Below, piece after piece: positions 46,427 to 58,380 of a DNA stretch of 64,000 bases. The position numbers and the translations under genes were made by a program. Each line of letters begins with the position of its first letter. Position 1 is the first letter of the stretch. Source of the DNA: Cristatella mucedo (lineage: Eukaryota > Bryozoa > Phylactolaemata > Cristatellidae); NCBI GenBank assembly GCA_009760855.2, contig WPIO01000008.1:5771501-5835500 (forward strand). Direction: 5' to 3'. Below the pieces are notes generated by a model, which was not told where the DNA came from, ran no database searches, and saw only the letters and a program-made list of their open reading frames with translations.

Positions 46427-47535
46427 CTGTCAACAGCGACGAGCGAGTGAGCGAACGTGAGACGAGCCTCGCGATTGGCGACGCTCCTTCCGCGTAGCCA
46501 TTTTGACTTGCTGGCACGTACGAACCACGCCGCCAGCTAAAATCGATTCGAGCGGCTCGTTCGCGACTCCTAGATGGTGCGTGGCAATCGCGAAGCTGTT
46601 GCTTTAGTTTTAGTGCAAAGGAATCGATACGCGCCCGTTCGATCTACAGAACGAGCAAGTATACAGAACGAGTCGTGCTTACACGGCGATAGCCGAGGTG
46701 TCCTACGCTGCCACACATTTTGCAAGGCTTTCAAAGCGAGGGGACGCGGAAGCTGCCTCAGGCGCTTTCCAAGGACTATGGCGCAGCATTGCTCTAAAGT
46801 AACCGGATCGAATGCAGAGGCCCTCGCCAAGAATGCGGGCCAGAATAAGACCAAATGAGCCTCCGGACAAAAGGTAAGAAATTTAAGACGGGTTTAAAAT
46901 CTTTCTCGCACGACATGAGGTAATAAGCCTGCCCCGGTGACGTGTAGCGAGAAACTAACCGGCGCGTTCCGTGCTAGTATCGGAAATGATTATCCTTATT
47001 ACGAGTCTGTATACAATACTCATCGGACTGCTCATCACAAGCAAATAATTTTTTCTCAAAAAACAGCTGACAATTTTTCAGATGCAGCACCACAAGTTCA
47101 TTTCGGCAGCCAGGTTGCATCATAATTATGCGGCCAAGTTTTTGAGCTTAAATGAGAGCATTTCTTTTGAAAAAACAAAAACCCCAGAAACTTCAGAGCA
47201 GTAAAAGAGCGAACAGACGTAACTCAACACGAATGCAAGCTTTTGATTTTTTGTCACAAAAAATTGCTAGTCTTAGTGACGTGCACGGTCGTAACACGTG
47301 CCTGTGAGGTTTGACGGAACCAAGTCAAAGAACTCGGAATACGTTTTAGCCAAAGTCTCTCCAACTGTGCAAGTAGAACGGTCTGAGGACAAATAAAAAT
47401 ATTTTAATTCATTAATATATATATATATATATACTGTACATATATTCATTACTTATATATATTAATTATTTTGTAAATATTTGAACAAATGATGGTACAC
47501 TAGCCGAAAGAGCATAAACACGTATATATATGTGT

Positions 47536-47589
<54 letters not shown>

Positions 47590-48225
47590 AGTGTATGTGT
47601 GCGGTGTGTAGAATGAATTACAAAATTTCTTCTTACAGTCCGTCTCGGAGATTTCGCCTGCGAAGAAGAGTTTGGGCTTAGGGAGCTCGCAGTAGCTTGC
47701 TATAGTACGGCGCTATAAAGAGATCGAGATGGCTTCGCCATCGAACCGCGTAAATAATAAGAGCTTTAAAATATGGGGAACGCCCAGGCATATCTAGCAG
47801 CGTTCTATGTCTGTCTAATTCGTGGCTCTGCTGAGTCCAGCGCTTTCACACGCGCTCGGTCGAAGCGAACACCTCTGGCTCTATCGATTATATGAAGCAG
47901 CAACAGCTCGCTCACAAGGGACCTGCGCAGTAGCCCGGCCTCATGTAACCATGCATATGCATTTTGAACACCATGATAATCTACAGTAATGACAAGAATG
48001 ATCCAATGAAACATCCAGAATCCGCCTCGTCACACACGTGGCTGGACGAGAACCTCGATGTGAAACTCAAAAATGCCAATCCTTTGCTGCATGTCGATCA
48101 CTCGCTCGAGCTGCATGATCTAGTGCGGCCATCGGCAGGCACGTGGTCAGGCCAGTCAAGACCTCGCGGAGCCCGAAAGGAGCGGTAGCTACACCTATAT
48201 GCCTAAGCACCAGCGAACTGCCAAT
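46427..48225. other. TTC16 upstream region, no other gene
   Basis: Probable promoter of TTC16 (CpG-rich to about 46.9 kb), then AT-rich DNA with a (TA)n at 47,415-47,440 and a (TG)n run at 47,535-47,590. No further coding signal seen. Confidence 0.45.
47527..47590. repeat. (TG)n microsatellite
   Basis: About 25 TG units with GCGCGC interruption, next to TATATATATG. Confidence 0.9.
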
Positions 48226-48227
48226 GT

Positions 48228-48612
48228 AATGTATCTCCGTCTGTAACTCCACGAAGTCATAAAGACCATGTGGTTGTTACGCAGGAGAGTTTTGTATAGC
48301 GCACTCACAGCCTGAGCGGCTTTTGGTACGCATTCGGTAGCTAACAGACTTCGTCTCACGCAACAAAGAGAAAGTGGGAAACATAGCAGAGTCAGGAGAG
48401 CAGTTGAGGAAGTGAGTAGCAGCCCAGGACCGCTGAAAAGGATGAGCCATAGTCGGCAGTAGGAGATTATTTGTCGTTGCGTAAGAATTGTGAAGCGAGT
48501 TCCACAGTCGAGGACCTGCAGAGCTAGAGCTTCTGTCGTCAACGGTCTTTAAGCGGATGAGGAATGGACTGCCGAGAACGCCGACGTACCAAGCAGGTGA
48601 ACTGTGTCGAAT
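48228..48612 (-). mobile_element. LINE family 2, 3' end
   Basis: Minus-strand reading gives SPAWYVGVLGSPFLIRLKTV and SSAGPRLWNSLHNS, the end of the RT ORF, then the 3' UTR to GTTACAGACGGAGATACATT. Confidence 0.82.
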
Positions 48613-49533
48613 AAAGATCACATAGAATTCAAAAAAAGATTAAAAATCTGAAATATTTTAAAATACGCCGATATCGTGCGCTCAGAAATGACCGGTTCAC
48701 CAGAGCGCCGGCCTCGCATCGAGTTACCTTTGCGACTCTGGCGGAGTCCCCGCCGATCGCCTCATACTGGCCTCACAGTCGACACCGTCAGAGCACACAG
48801 TGGCGCTCGCAGCCTGACCCAAAGAATGTAACACACAATTTTCTGGTCACTTTGCCATTCTAACCGTCAGCGAGCTAGCAAGTACGCCGTTTAAGAGCTC
48901 TAAGCGCCGCACCAGTAGTGATCGGCGCCATGACAGGTCGTCATGGACACATCCTTGTTACAGCGAGTCCATTACTATCAAGGACATTAAGGACCATGCA
49001 CCGCAGTTAGAATCGACGTAGCTTGGGAGTCGGTCAGTTACAAGCGCTATTCAAGCGCGACTTTCGTGCATCCCGAAGAGCTTCTAAGGGCCACCAGTTT
49101 CCTGAATGAAAAATCTGTGGTCTTCGTCCGCCATCACTGACTGGCGATTCGTTCACAGCACTTGATCTGGAACGAACGAGCGCAAAGGGAGCGCACTACA
49201 GGGCGCAACTATCGCAGAAATCAACGAGGAAAACAAACGCCGGACGCCGTAGGAAGCCACTCAACATGGAAATACCAAAAATCAACAGAATTTTTGAGTG
49301 CTTAAAATTCTATACCAAGAAGAAACTGAAGAAGAGCCTAGAAAAAGCGTCGTCCTGTAAGCGCTCAGCGAACGCCTCACTGACGACAGTCAACAACAGG
49401 AAGTGACTGAAGGTGAGATGCGAGCACTTCACGAAGCAGGTCGCCGGTTTAAGTCCTTGTTTGAAAGCAGGCCGGAATCACCAGCACTTTGCAATTGTAC
49501 TTTGAAAGCTGCTGCACTCAAGCCCCTAGCGCC
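48613..49533. other. no recognisable feature
   Basis: Intergenic. No long frame or repeat family recognised. Confidence 0.35.
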
Positions 49534-49967
49534 GCAGCGCCCACATCCACGCTGGTCCTGGCGAGCGCGTGACAAATACCGGCGACGCTGCCACCTCGAA
49601 GCACGGCTACAGCGAATCGCAGATATAACGAGTCCCGATTTGCGCAAGTATTCCTGCGGCAGTAGTGCACGGCAGTAGTAAAGGGCTCTCACACCTTAAT
49701 GTAACAGGTCCGTGTCCTGGCAGCCACAGTGTGGCTTCAGGCGGCAGCCAGCAATCAGACACTGCGCGAAACTCGCCTCGCTCGTAGCCCAAATAACAAC
49801 TGGATGACTATTGCATGAATTGGGCTTTCTTTTGCCAGTGACCATGTGTTATTACTTGACCAGCTCCTGATCACCGTAAGTCAGAAATCGTGAAGAATTC
49901 AGTCGTATTCTGGCAGATGTAGCTTGCAACGTTTCGCCAGCTTGGCCGACGGACACCCAGGCCCCCC
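49534..49967. repeat. left arm of a 434-bp near-identical inverted repeat
   Basis: Begins GCAGCGCCCACATCCACGCT and ends near GACACCCAGGCCCCC. Its reverse complement is at 51,694-52,127 with only a few mismatches (for example CAGGTCCGTG/CAGATCCGTG). The identical 61-codon frames inside both arms are a result of the repeat and are not genes. Confidence 0.93.
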
Positions 49968-51693
49968 CCCCCCGGGCAGTGCCACGCACCACACTGGAAT
50001 CTATCGCGATTTTTCACGCGCACAAGCTAGTTGAATTGTACACGTATTGTGGTTTGAACGAAATTATTTATCAATTTTCTCTTAAAGAGAACCGTTGGTT
50101 AGGAAAAAGAGAAGATTAAGGGTAAAACGAATTAGCGACAGCTGCAACAGGTGTGTTAAACGAGACAGCATGATTGTAAAAGATTCAATCGTGGTCGTCG
50201 GCGGGGAGCTCAAGAAGTGAATTTTTTGAAGAAAACGCTAGTTTATATTCGTTACTTTACCTTTAAATTCACCTACATTCGCTACTTCGTAAAAGTCGTC
50301 CGCCAGCTAGCTCCTGCACCCGGACTCAATTAAATCGGTTACGCAATATTACGCCGCTGACGCCACGAGTACCGTCTCCGCAGTCTCCCGCAGGGCGGTT
50401 GTGAACTGAAAAATACATAATATGCAAATTGCCTACAGAGAGATTTATTTCTATTCGGGCGTTATGCAAAGGCCATATTATTGTTATATACTTTAGTTTG
50501 TTTGTGCAAGGCACACTGGTGAGTCCAAGCATCACTCAAGTTTTCCAATGAATTTATGCTTGGACCAAAGAGAATTGTATCAGATGTGTTAGAGATTAAA
50601 TCACCTGCGAGACTCGTGGCAAGGGATCAAGCAAAGCGGTCCTTATGACTGTTTAGCTTTTCCTGATATCGATGCACCTTCCGCTGGAGATCCGTCATGT
50701 TGAGAAAAGTAAGAGCTGATTCTACAGCTTCATTTATATTGAGGCAAAGGCTCCTTAGCGGCTATTACATTGCTTGCAATAGGAAATAAAGACTTGCCTG
50801 ATGCAGGACTCAAGCCCACGACCTTGATGGTTAAAGTGCTCGCTCATTACATCAAGGCATAGCTCCCAGGTAGGGTGCCGAGGCCGTTGAATCAGCTAGC
50901 TATTACTTTGTTTCCGTCCTACTGTCCTCTCTGACGTCATTGCAGCTATTGATGCAACGCTAGGGGTCGTTTATTGCTAAATCCACGTGAAGGAAGTGGA
51001 AAGAATGGAAATCGATTACACTTGATCATTTGCCTATTTTTGGAAGCTGTTAGGCGTCTTCTTCAGTTAAATGGATACCCAGAGCACAGTTCGCTTCGTG
51101 GTGATCGTACACTCCGTAATGTGCTATATTATTCGTTAGCCGCCATTAAGCTTTCTCGTATGGCTGTTTGGCTGTAGTTCTGATTCTCAGAAAACCAGGC
51201 TATCAGACATTGGACGGCCGCTGTGAGGTTAGGTGGTTTGCATCGCAGCCTGCCGGACCTACAGTGTCCAAGCAGTTATTTATACAAGGAGCTGACTGCA
51301 GTGTAAAGTAATGTTAGGCTTAACTGTAGCCTATATACTTCGCCGCAAAGAGATTTTTTGAATCACCTTTAGTTAGCTGGCATACTAACCCTGTTATTAT
51401 GCATGATTCCCGTGGCAAAAACCAAGCTATTCACTCGAATACTCTCATCACTAGCAACGGGTTTCTTATTTTGGACATCCGGACATTTTTGGCATGTCTA
51501 TATAAATGTTTATATTTGCTTCCGTGTATGTGTTTATGGCCCCTATCCTTCCTTTGTAATGGTACGCAAGGAGAGCTTCAAGGGACTATTTGTGCCTAAA
51601 GAGCTTTAATGAGTCCCCACCTTAAATTATACAGAATAATCTGGATTATACGTGAAACTGCCCTCGGTATTAGCCCAGGATCAAGCGCTTGCC
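49968..51693. other. spacer of the inverted repeat
   Basis: 1.7 kb of AT-rich DNA without a transposase-like frame. Holds a SINE A at 50,703-50,862. Confidence 0.6.
50703..50862 (-). mobile_element. tRNA-derived SINE, family A
   Basis: AGCTGATTCTACAGCTTCAT, TTGCTTGCAATAGGAAATAA and GGACTCAAGCCCACGACCTT in family A order on the minus strand. Confidence 0.72.
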
Positions 51694-52127
51694 GGGGGGC
51701 CTGGGTGTCCGTCGGCCAAGCTGGCGAAACGTTGCAAGCCACATCTGCCAGAATATGACTGAATTCTTCACGATTTCTGACTTATGGTGATCAGGAGCTG
51801 GTCAAGTAATAACACATGGTCACTGGCAAAAGAAAGCCCAATTCATGCAATAGTCATCCAGTTGTTATTTGGGCTACGAGCGAGGTGAGTTTCGCGCAGT
51901 GTCTGATTGCTGGCTGCCGCCTGAAGCCACACTGTGGCTGCCAGGACACGGATCTGTTACATTAAGGTGTGAGAGCCCTTTACTACTGCCGTGCACTACT
52001 GCCGCAGGAATACTTGCGCAAATCGGGACTCGTTATATCTGCGATTCGCTGTAGCCGTGCTTCGAGGTGGCAGCGTCGCCGGTATTTGTCACGCGCTCGC
52101 CAGGACCAGCGTGGATGTGGGCGCTGC
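51694..52127. repeat. right arm of the 434-bp inverted repeat
   Basis: Reverse complement of 49,534-49,967, ending GGATGTGGGCGCTGC. Flanking sequences on the two outer sides are unrelated, and no clear target-site duplication is visible. Confidence 0.93.
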
Positions 52128-52389
52128 TACCCAAGTCATAGGCTCGACATTGCTTCCCCCGGTCGGACTTTCGTGTTTGATGTTTCTCTGCTCCGCTCTG
52201 CTTTCGGAATTTTGAGCGCACCGTCCTTCCCTTTTCTGCTTGTAGTGGGCGTCAGGCCTTAAAATTGCACACATTTGTAGCCACCTGAGCTAGTTAGGGT
52301 TACGCAGATATGGCGATATTCTTCCAAAAATCGGGTATTTAATGGGCCAAGACGTCGCGTCTGGTATACTTTTATCTATCCCGTATGTG

Positions 52390-52680
52390 TCTGTCTGTAG
52401 CTCCCTTCACAAAGCCATCGTATTCAAAGCGTAAGCGGCTCGCGGTGCGCATATATTAGCCAGTGGACATTATCTCACGAAAAAAGGAGAGAAATGGATC
52501 AAGCATATGATTGGATGGGTCACGAGGACAGTCGCGGAAGTGAGTAGCGTACGGCTGAACAGGAAATTCTAGGTTCGGTAACAGGCGAGAGAAAGTCGCC
52601 GCGTAAGAATTGTGGACGTGAGCTCCCCTGTTTAGGACACGCAGAGCAAAAGCTCCTGTCGCCAATGGTCTTTAAGTGAA
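52390..52680 (-). mobile_element. LINE family 2, diverged 3' end
   Basis: GTCTGTCTGTAGCTCCCTTC, GCGTAAGCGGCTCGCGGTGC and AAAAGCTCCTGTCGCCAATG match the family 2 3' region in reverse. More decayed than the 48.2 kb copy. Confidence 0.65.
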
Positions 52681-53757
52681 AAAATGGATCAGCCGATTAA
52701 TTTTCCAGAGAGAATCCTATGTCATCAGTGCAGGTCGGTGAGAACTTATATAATATATATAATTCTACGTTCAAGACAGACTCGCCCAGCTGCAGGTTTT
52801 GGAAACATCTGTGACCATTTTATTACGCAGATAGGGTGTAGTTGGAGTCGCGATTTACTGAATTCGAGGTGATATGTCACAGATGCATGCAAAAGCCTGG
52901 CTGTGGTATACTAATTTAATCAAGACCAAATTGTTGCAGTGTTGGGTAGCTACAATTCGGCTCAGACTATCGGAGGATTACTGTAAGCCGTAGTACCTAT
53001 TTGGTTGGGCTGCAGACGTTGAAACGTGTTTCGCGGTGTCGTGTATGCGGCAGGTCTGATGGTAATTGGAAAATGCAGAGTGCCGGAGGCCGACTTCCGT
53101 GCGACTGACAAAACAAATTCACCAAACAAATTCAAAAAGCAAGTTCGCCACGAAATTCCACACGGGAGACGACTCGTCAATTCTCCATGTGCTAGCGGTC
53201 GCGTCCTCTTCCGATTTTAGCCATCGATTAGTCCACTCTTTGATCGGCGCTCTCACTTAGCGCTGACCCTGCTGCAGAATGCCGGCTGCTCTAGATCCAC
53301 TCTTGTTGCCTGCCCCGCGCGCCTACCAGTGGCGTGCTGTTTGTTTGAGCATGAATGCGTATCGCCGAGAGCGAGCGCGCGCGCTTGCCAAGTGCAACTC
53401 AGGCTTCTCGTGAGTCGTTAGGTAGCAAGCGCTCGCAACGGTGCCAATGACGTGCCGGCACGTGACGAACACTGGCGACGCTGGTGACTCGGCACGCGCA
53501 GGTACGCGGACGCTAGTGGGCAGCGGTCGCAATGAAGAGCACCCATGCCGCGATGTAGCGAGTCCATATCCACACCGTAGAGAAGTCTTGTCGAAAGCCG
53601 CGGATGGTCGCTTGCGTCTGGCAGCTGCCAAAGCGTGCAGCTTGCGCCTGTCTTGTACGGCGCACGACCGCCGAACCCGGAGCGCCGCTGCGGCTGAACT
53701 GTCAGCCGCAAGCCGACGCAAAGCTTCGGGTGCAGCTGCGGCCAGGCAAAACGCTCA
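52681..53757. other. no recognisable gene
   Basis: Overlapping frames on both strands around 53.3-53.76 kb are CpG-rich but show no domain. Confidence 0.35.
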
Positions 53758-54015
53758 CTAGAGCTCACTGACTGCCTGTTACGTGACTTAAGCTTTAAAA
53801 ATACCCATGAATTACAAGAGCTCCCTGCCTGTGCACTCGCGTCGCTGAGTCATAGTATAAATACAATACTGTGCATAAATTTGCGCGTCTATTAAAAGTC
53901 ACTCCCGGAAGTACTGGTCGCGGAAGACAACGCAGCGCCATCTTGCTGCGTGACGGAAGAACGGCATCTTGCCGCGTGACGGAAGGACGGAGTTTCTCGC
54001 TTTAATTAGTAGAGA
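53758..54015 (-). mobile_element. Helitron-like non-autonomous element or fragment, 5' end at 54,015
   Basis: On the minus strand it starts TCTCTACTAATTAAAGCGAG, a Helitron-type 5' terminus with the required host A just before it. CGTCACGCGGCAAGATG, ACTTCCGGGAGT and ACTATGACTCAGCG follow. A CTAGT near 53,760 could be the 3' end, but no hairpin is evident, so the 3' limit is a guess. Confidence 0.6.
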
Positions 54016-54151
54016 TGGCATAACTGGTTCCGAGACTTTATACTTCAAGCAACGTGAATAATATTTTGGCAGTCCCAGTATGGCTGATCTAGTATGACGC
54101 TGTTTAAGTATTTAAGCAAGCGGCGGTCTATTTCAGAAAATTGAGCGGTAT

Positions 54152-54292
54152 TTCTGGCTTGGCCCCAGTGGTTTAGGTGCTCTCCCGGACCCAGGTCTGG
54201 CCGAGGTCGTGGGTTCGAGCCCCGTGGCGTATGTGAAGCGCCTGAATAGAGATTAACTTCTCTTAGGATGATATATAAATGAATTAAATTCT
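54152..54292 (+). mobile_element. tRNA-derived SINE, family B
   Basis: CTTGGCCCCAGTGGTTTAGG (box A), GTGGGTTCGAGCCCC (box B), TGAAGCGCCTGAATAGAGAT tail. Confidence 0.82.
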
Positions 54293-54414
54293 ATATAAGA
54301 ATGCGTGGTTGCTTTTGCACATTCAGAAGCAAAGCAAAGCAGTATGCGGCGCACTACACAATCTTGAATGGTAGAATAGCTCTTTGGTGTCATCTGAGTA
54401 AAAATGTATGTAAA

Positions 54415-54520
54415 ACTATATAATTCATTTCTAGAGCACCCTAAGAGCATATAGTCTCTATCCAGGCGTTTCACACATGCCCCGTAGCTTGAGTCCATGA
54501 CCTCGGTATATACCTAATTT
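54415..54520 (-). mobile_element. tRNA-derived SINE, family B, truncated
   Basis: AATTCATTTCTAGAGCACCC, GTCTCTATCCAGGCGTTTCA, CATGCCCCGTAGCTTGAGTC and GACCTCGG, reverse orientation to the copy 120 bp upstream. Confidence 0.75.
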
Positions 54521-54647
54521 GCTGACAATTAAAAGTATGAGCTTCTTTTCTGCCTCTGTCGGGTAGAGTGTTCATGCAGTGTCTGCGTCAATTACTTCGC
54601 AGCTGTATGGAATCACACACGTCAATAGCAATGTGAGTAAAGAGTAA

Positions 54648-54790
54648 TCTCTGCTAAAATTCCGACCGTCCCTCCCTCGCTCCGTCACGCGGTAAGATGG
54701 CGACCGGTACTTCCGGGAGTAACGCGTAATAGACGTGTAATTCTACTATGACTCAGCGAAGCGAGTCCACAGGCTGAGAGCTCTGGTCGT
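54648..54790 (+). mobile_element. Helitron-like 5' end
   Basis: TCTCTGCTAAAATTCCGACC preceded by A, then CGTCACGCGGTAAGATGGCG, ACTTCCGGGAGTAACGCG and ACTATGACTCAGCG. Colinear with the minus-strand copy at 54,015, which it faces head to head. Confidence 0.6.
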
Positions 54791-55145
54791 GATTGTCAAT
54801 GGAATCAGCTAGGTCGACACTGTAGCTTGCCAGGCATGTTTTTTCCTGCCAGACCGTCTACGACACCCTGCCAGATACTTTTCGATGCACTGGTCTCTGG
54901 TAAATTTGTGTGACACTTGACAGCCTCGTCGCACGCGGCGAAAATGTTAACCATACCACAGGATAGTGTTGTAAGCCCTCGTTCTGTCTTCCTATTGGCT
55001 TGGCACACAGCCTACAGTGTCGGCCTGTATGCATGCAACTTTCAAGAATTCTTTCCGGACAGCCCCTCGAGTAATATAGCCAACTGCGGCCTCCAGCTGA
55101 GCAGCCAATGAAATGTTAGGTATCTGACTAGCGAGATTCTCTTTC
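54791..55145. other. no recognisable feature
   Basis: Possibly the body of the Helitron-like element. No coding signal. Confidence 0.3.
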
Positions 55146-55148
55146 TCA

Positions 55149-55225
<77 letters not shown>

Positions 55226-55235
55226 GCTCTCTTTC

Positions 55236-55279
<44 letters not shown>

Positions 55280-55318
55280 CCTCATTCCCTCCCTCCCTCC
55301 CTCCTTCCTTCCTTCCTT

Positions 55319-55367
<49 letters not shown>
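55146..55367. repeat. (CT)n array with CCTT/CCCT interruptions
   Basis: About 220 bp of pure polypyrimidine, including CTTTCTTTCTC and CCTTCCTTCCTT segments. Confidence 0.95.
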
Positions 55368-55370
<3 letters not shown>

Positions 55371-55559
55371 ATTGGCTGGAGATGGCCATGCGACAGACTG
55401 AGCTGGGCTACAGCCGCGCTGAGACACTAGTGCCGCTATATGAACTGCTGAACTAGACGACCACTGCGTCTAGCGAACCGCGAACGTGTTAGCTACATTT
55501 CAAAGCGCTCGCACTAAACGAGCCAACGCGAGCCACTGCTGGGTCTGAGCCTAGAGCCG

Positions 55560-55690
55560 ACGCATGCTCGCACTAATCACAACCAGCTGCCCGCTGCGTG
55601 GTTCGAGTCTTGCGCCAGGCAATGCTTTATCGCCCGCAGCTAACCGGAGGGGGAGCCGCCTGTTCTACTGCTATTGAAATCGAGGCGGTG
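55560..55690 (+). mobile_element. tRNA-derived SINE, family A, truncated
   Basis: GTGGTTCGAGTCTTGCGCCA, GGCAATGCTTTATCGCCCGC and GAGCCGCCTGTTCTACTGCT follow family A order. Confidence 0.6.
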
Positions 55691-56187
55691 AAGGCCGCTG
55701 ACCTTACGCTATTCGGTCAAGAAAATTGTACTACTTCGCACTTCTTCTCAGCTTGCTTCAGACAACTACGGTTGACAACGGCGAAACGGGTTGCGTATTT
55801 GTTAGATGAGTGCGCAAACTGGCGACCTGTGGCATGGCAGTGGACTCGGTAGCATGCGGGCCCTACTTGCGTCCAATGCGTGGCCTAACAAGGAGCCCAG
55901 GCAGAACGTAAACCGCGAACTGGTTGAACAACAGTTGCAGGGGACTGGACCTGACGAAACAATGGACACGCCGCGCTTTATGGCACCGCTGCATTAGCTC
56001 AATTAGCGACCGGGTTGCCAAGCTGAGAATAGACGCATACGGTACGGATGATTCGATGCCGCGGATGGCAGCGCCGCCGCTTCGTAACCGTCCGGCCTCC
56101 GCGATACAAACAGTCGCGGAGTACCTCGCTGACCCGGAACTGATGTCCTATGTACGCTGACGGTATGGCAGAGCCATCGGCCTCTTC
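55691..56187. other. no recognisable feature
   Basis: Short frames only, no motif. Confidence 0.3.
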
Positions 56188-56350
56188 TAAAATAATAATA
56201 ATAATAATACGTTTGACGCAGCGCCCTCAGAGAATTCAATATTTTTCTAGGCAATGTTGCTGCAAAGGAAGCAAGATCGAATGGTTAGTGGTGGCATGCT
56301 CAATGAAGAGCTAGAATGTCGTGGTTAAGGGTGACATGCGCAGGGTCAGC
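56188..56350 (-). mobile_element. LINE family 1, 3' end
   Basis: AATAATAATAATACG, CAGCGCCCTCAGAGAATTCA, then GTGGTGGCATGCTCAATGA and GGTTAAGGGTGACATGCGCA of the 3' UTR, reverse orientation. Confidence 0.8.
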
Positions 56351-56860
56351 ACGCATCACGGTCGTGCGGCAGCGAGCGCAGAGATTTTTTCTTGTCTTTG
56401 CAGCTGAAGGTTCGAGCTGCCTGCCTGTAATGACATTTTTGAGTCTATATATTCCAGCATACATTGTTAGCTCTCCCCTCACGTCCTTTTCAATGCTCCA
56501 GGGGGACTATGCCGGGAAGCTTCTAGAGGGCTGCCAGCGAGGGACACTAGGCTTGGAGATGGGTCTAGCATGGCGGGCAGCGGTTTGCGGCTGTAGCGGA
56601 ATCGGTCTCTAAGCAACACTGCAAGGCTTGACGTTGCCTGTAGTGGAGGCCGTGCCTAGGGAGGCGTGCCGGTGCGCCTAGTGCAAGCGGCACCCAATTC
56701 GGTCTCCTGGTGGCTGGTGAGGCTAAATAACTCGCACAGATCCTTCTTGGCCCGGCGATTGCTAAGACATTGGTTTAGAGGGGCCAACTAGCAGCATACC
56801 GGGTCGCATTTCTTCTCTCAAATTCCTCATCTTGCGATCTTGAACCTTTCCAGACCACTA
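56351..56860. other. no recognisable feature
   Basis: No gene or repeat family recognised. Confidence 0.3.
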
Positions 56861-57015
56861 TCTCTACTAATTAAAGCGAGAAAATCCGTCAGTCCGTCAC
56901 GCGGCAAGATGGCGCACTTCCGTCACGAAGCAAGTTGGCTCAGCATTGTCCTCAGTGACCGTGCTATGACTACTTCTAATAATATACACAGGCAGTGAGC
57001 TCTTGTGTCTACGAA
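56861..57015 (+). mobile_element. Helitron-like 5' end
   Basis: TCTCTACTAATTAAAGCGAG preceded by A, then CGTCACGCGGCAAGATGGCG and CACAGGCAGTGAGCTCTTGT, which is shared with the 54,015 copy. Confidence 0.62.
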
Positions 57016-58299
57016 CTACGAACTTGAGAGCGCTTATCTTCCATTTGTAAAACCAACCGCCCGTAGCGAGTCGCCCGTTTATCCTGCCTTTATTCAGCCT
57101 TGCTGCGGCTACGTGCTGCGGCTCCAGCTGGCTGCCCTCGCCCTACAGCCCAGCGCCGCCATTTGACCAGTATCTTTTCAGTAAGCTGCATCGTGAGTCT
57201 CGAGTTAAGCGCTTTCCGTCCGTCCGAGCGTCTGCTGGCGATCGATATAGTTTTTCAAAAACTTACTCCGAATATTGTGGTCGCAGATAGTCAGTTGTAA
57301 TTACCATTTTCACACCCGAAACCAACAACGCCTTCGACACCCAATCGCAAGGTTGGCTTCTAATGCCTGAGCGTCTTTGGAAGTAAGCGTCTGCTTACTC
57401 GCATTGCTCAGCTGGGTAGGTGGGGGCTTGAACAATTGGTCGCAAGCGGTTGCTTTCGGCGACTTCCGGTTTCACCCGCTTAAGGTCAAAGGCTTCGCTC
57501 CGTAAATGACCCTCTGGCTAAAGGACGGACGCCTCTAGCCGTTCGCGAGTCGAAGGCTACCCCTCACTTCACATCTGTAGCTAACAGTCTGACTCATTGT
57601 GCGCTTGTCGCATGCACGCTATACATGTACGATGACTGCAGGCACGCGAAGGCGTTGTGGGATAGCTGCGACCGCTCCGCGGCTAGGGCCGTTACGATTC
57701 TTATGCCGCGCAGCCGCAGAACAAAGTCAAGCGTCCCGCGAAAGGAAGAGCCTCGTCCTATTTTGAATTATAGTGACTGGAGCTCGCGACAGAGACTGAT
57801 AGCGCATGGTTGATTTTATATCTGCCACTGGACTGAGATGGTAAGGCATGTGAGGTATACGTGCGGCTGATGCGGCCTTTAGCCGCGTACAACTATGAAA
57901 CTGCTGTACGAAGAAGAAAGCATTTACAGGCCGGGACCAGTGGCTCACGAGTGGCATTCGTCTCCTCCTGGCTTTCAGCTAGACGCGTAGAAGGCCGCGC
58001 CCGACGAAAGCACCGCTCTCACCTGGGTCGTAGCCCGCAGGGGCGTGCGGTGCTCGCACTTCTCGACTGTCCGGGTTTTATTTCACCTTGCCACCCGGTG
58101 CCTCGACGTCATTAATGGTAAAACCCCTATTTCTTTAGCCAGGCGAATCGGGCTATGGTGGTTTCAATGGAATAAAAATGATTTTGCCGATTAAAACCTG
58201 ATTGTATTTCGGCATGTCGCCACACTCAATCCTGCTCCTGGTGGGCGTCGGGGGCGTCGCCCGTTGTCCTGTTGGCCAACTTCGCCGGACGCATCCACA
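57016..58299. other. no recognisable gene
   Basis: May include the body of the Helitron-like element. Open frames are short and without motif. Confidence 0.3.
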
Positions 58300-58380
58300 T
58301 TTGCAGCAAATGTAAAGTGCCTAGAAAGAGATTGATTTCCCTGAAGGGGCTATATAAAATGTTTTAAAATTATTATTACT
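58300..58380 (+). mobile_element. LINE family 1 tail
   Basis: TTTGCAGCAAATGTAAAGTG, CCTAGAAAGAGATTGATTTC and a TTATTATTACTACT end. Confidence 0.8.

Noticed and set aside
49607-52054. Two identical 61-codon frames on opposite strands (49,607-49,792 minus, 51,869-52,054 plus)
   Set aside because: They are the same sequence in the arms of the inverted repeat. No start context or motif, so not a duplicated gene.
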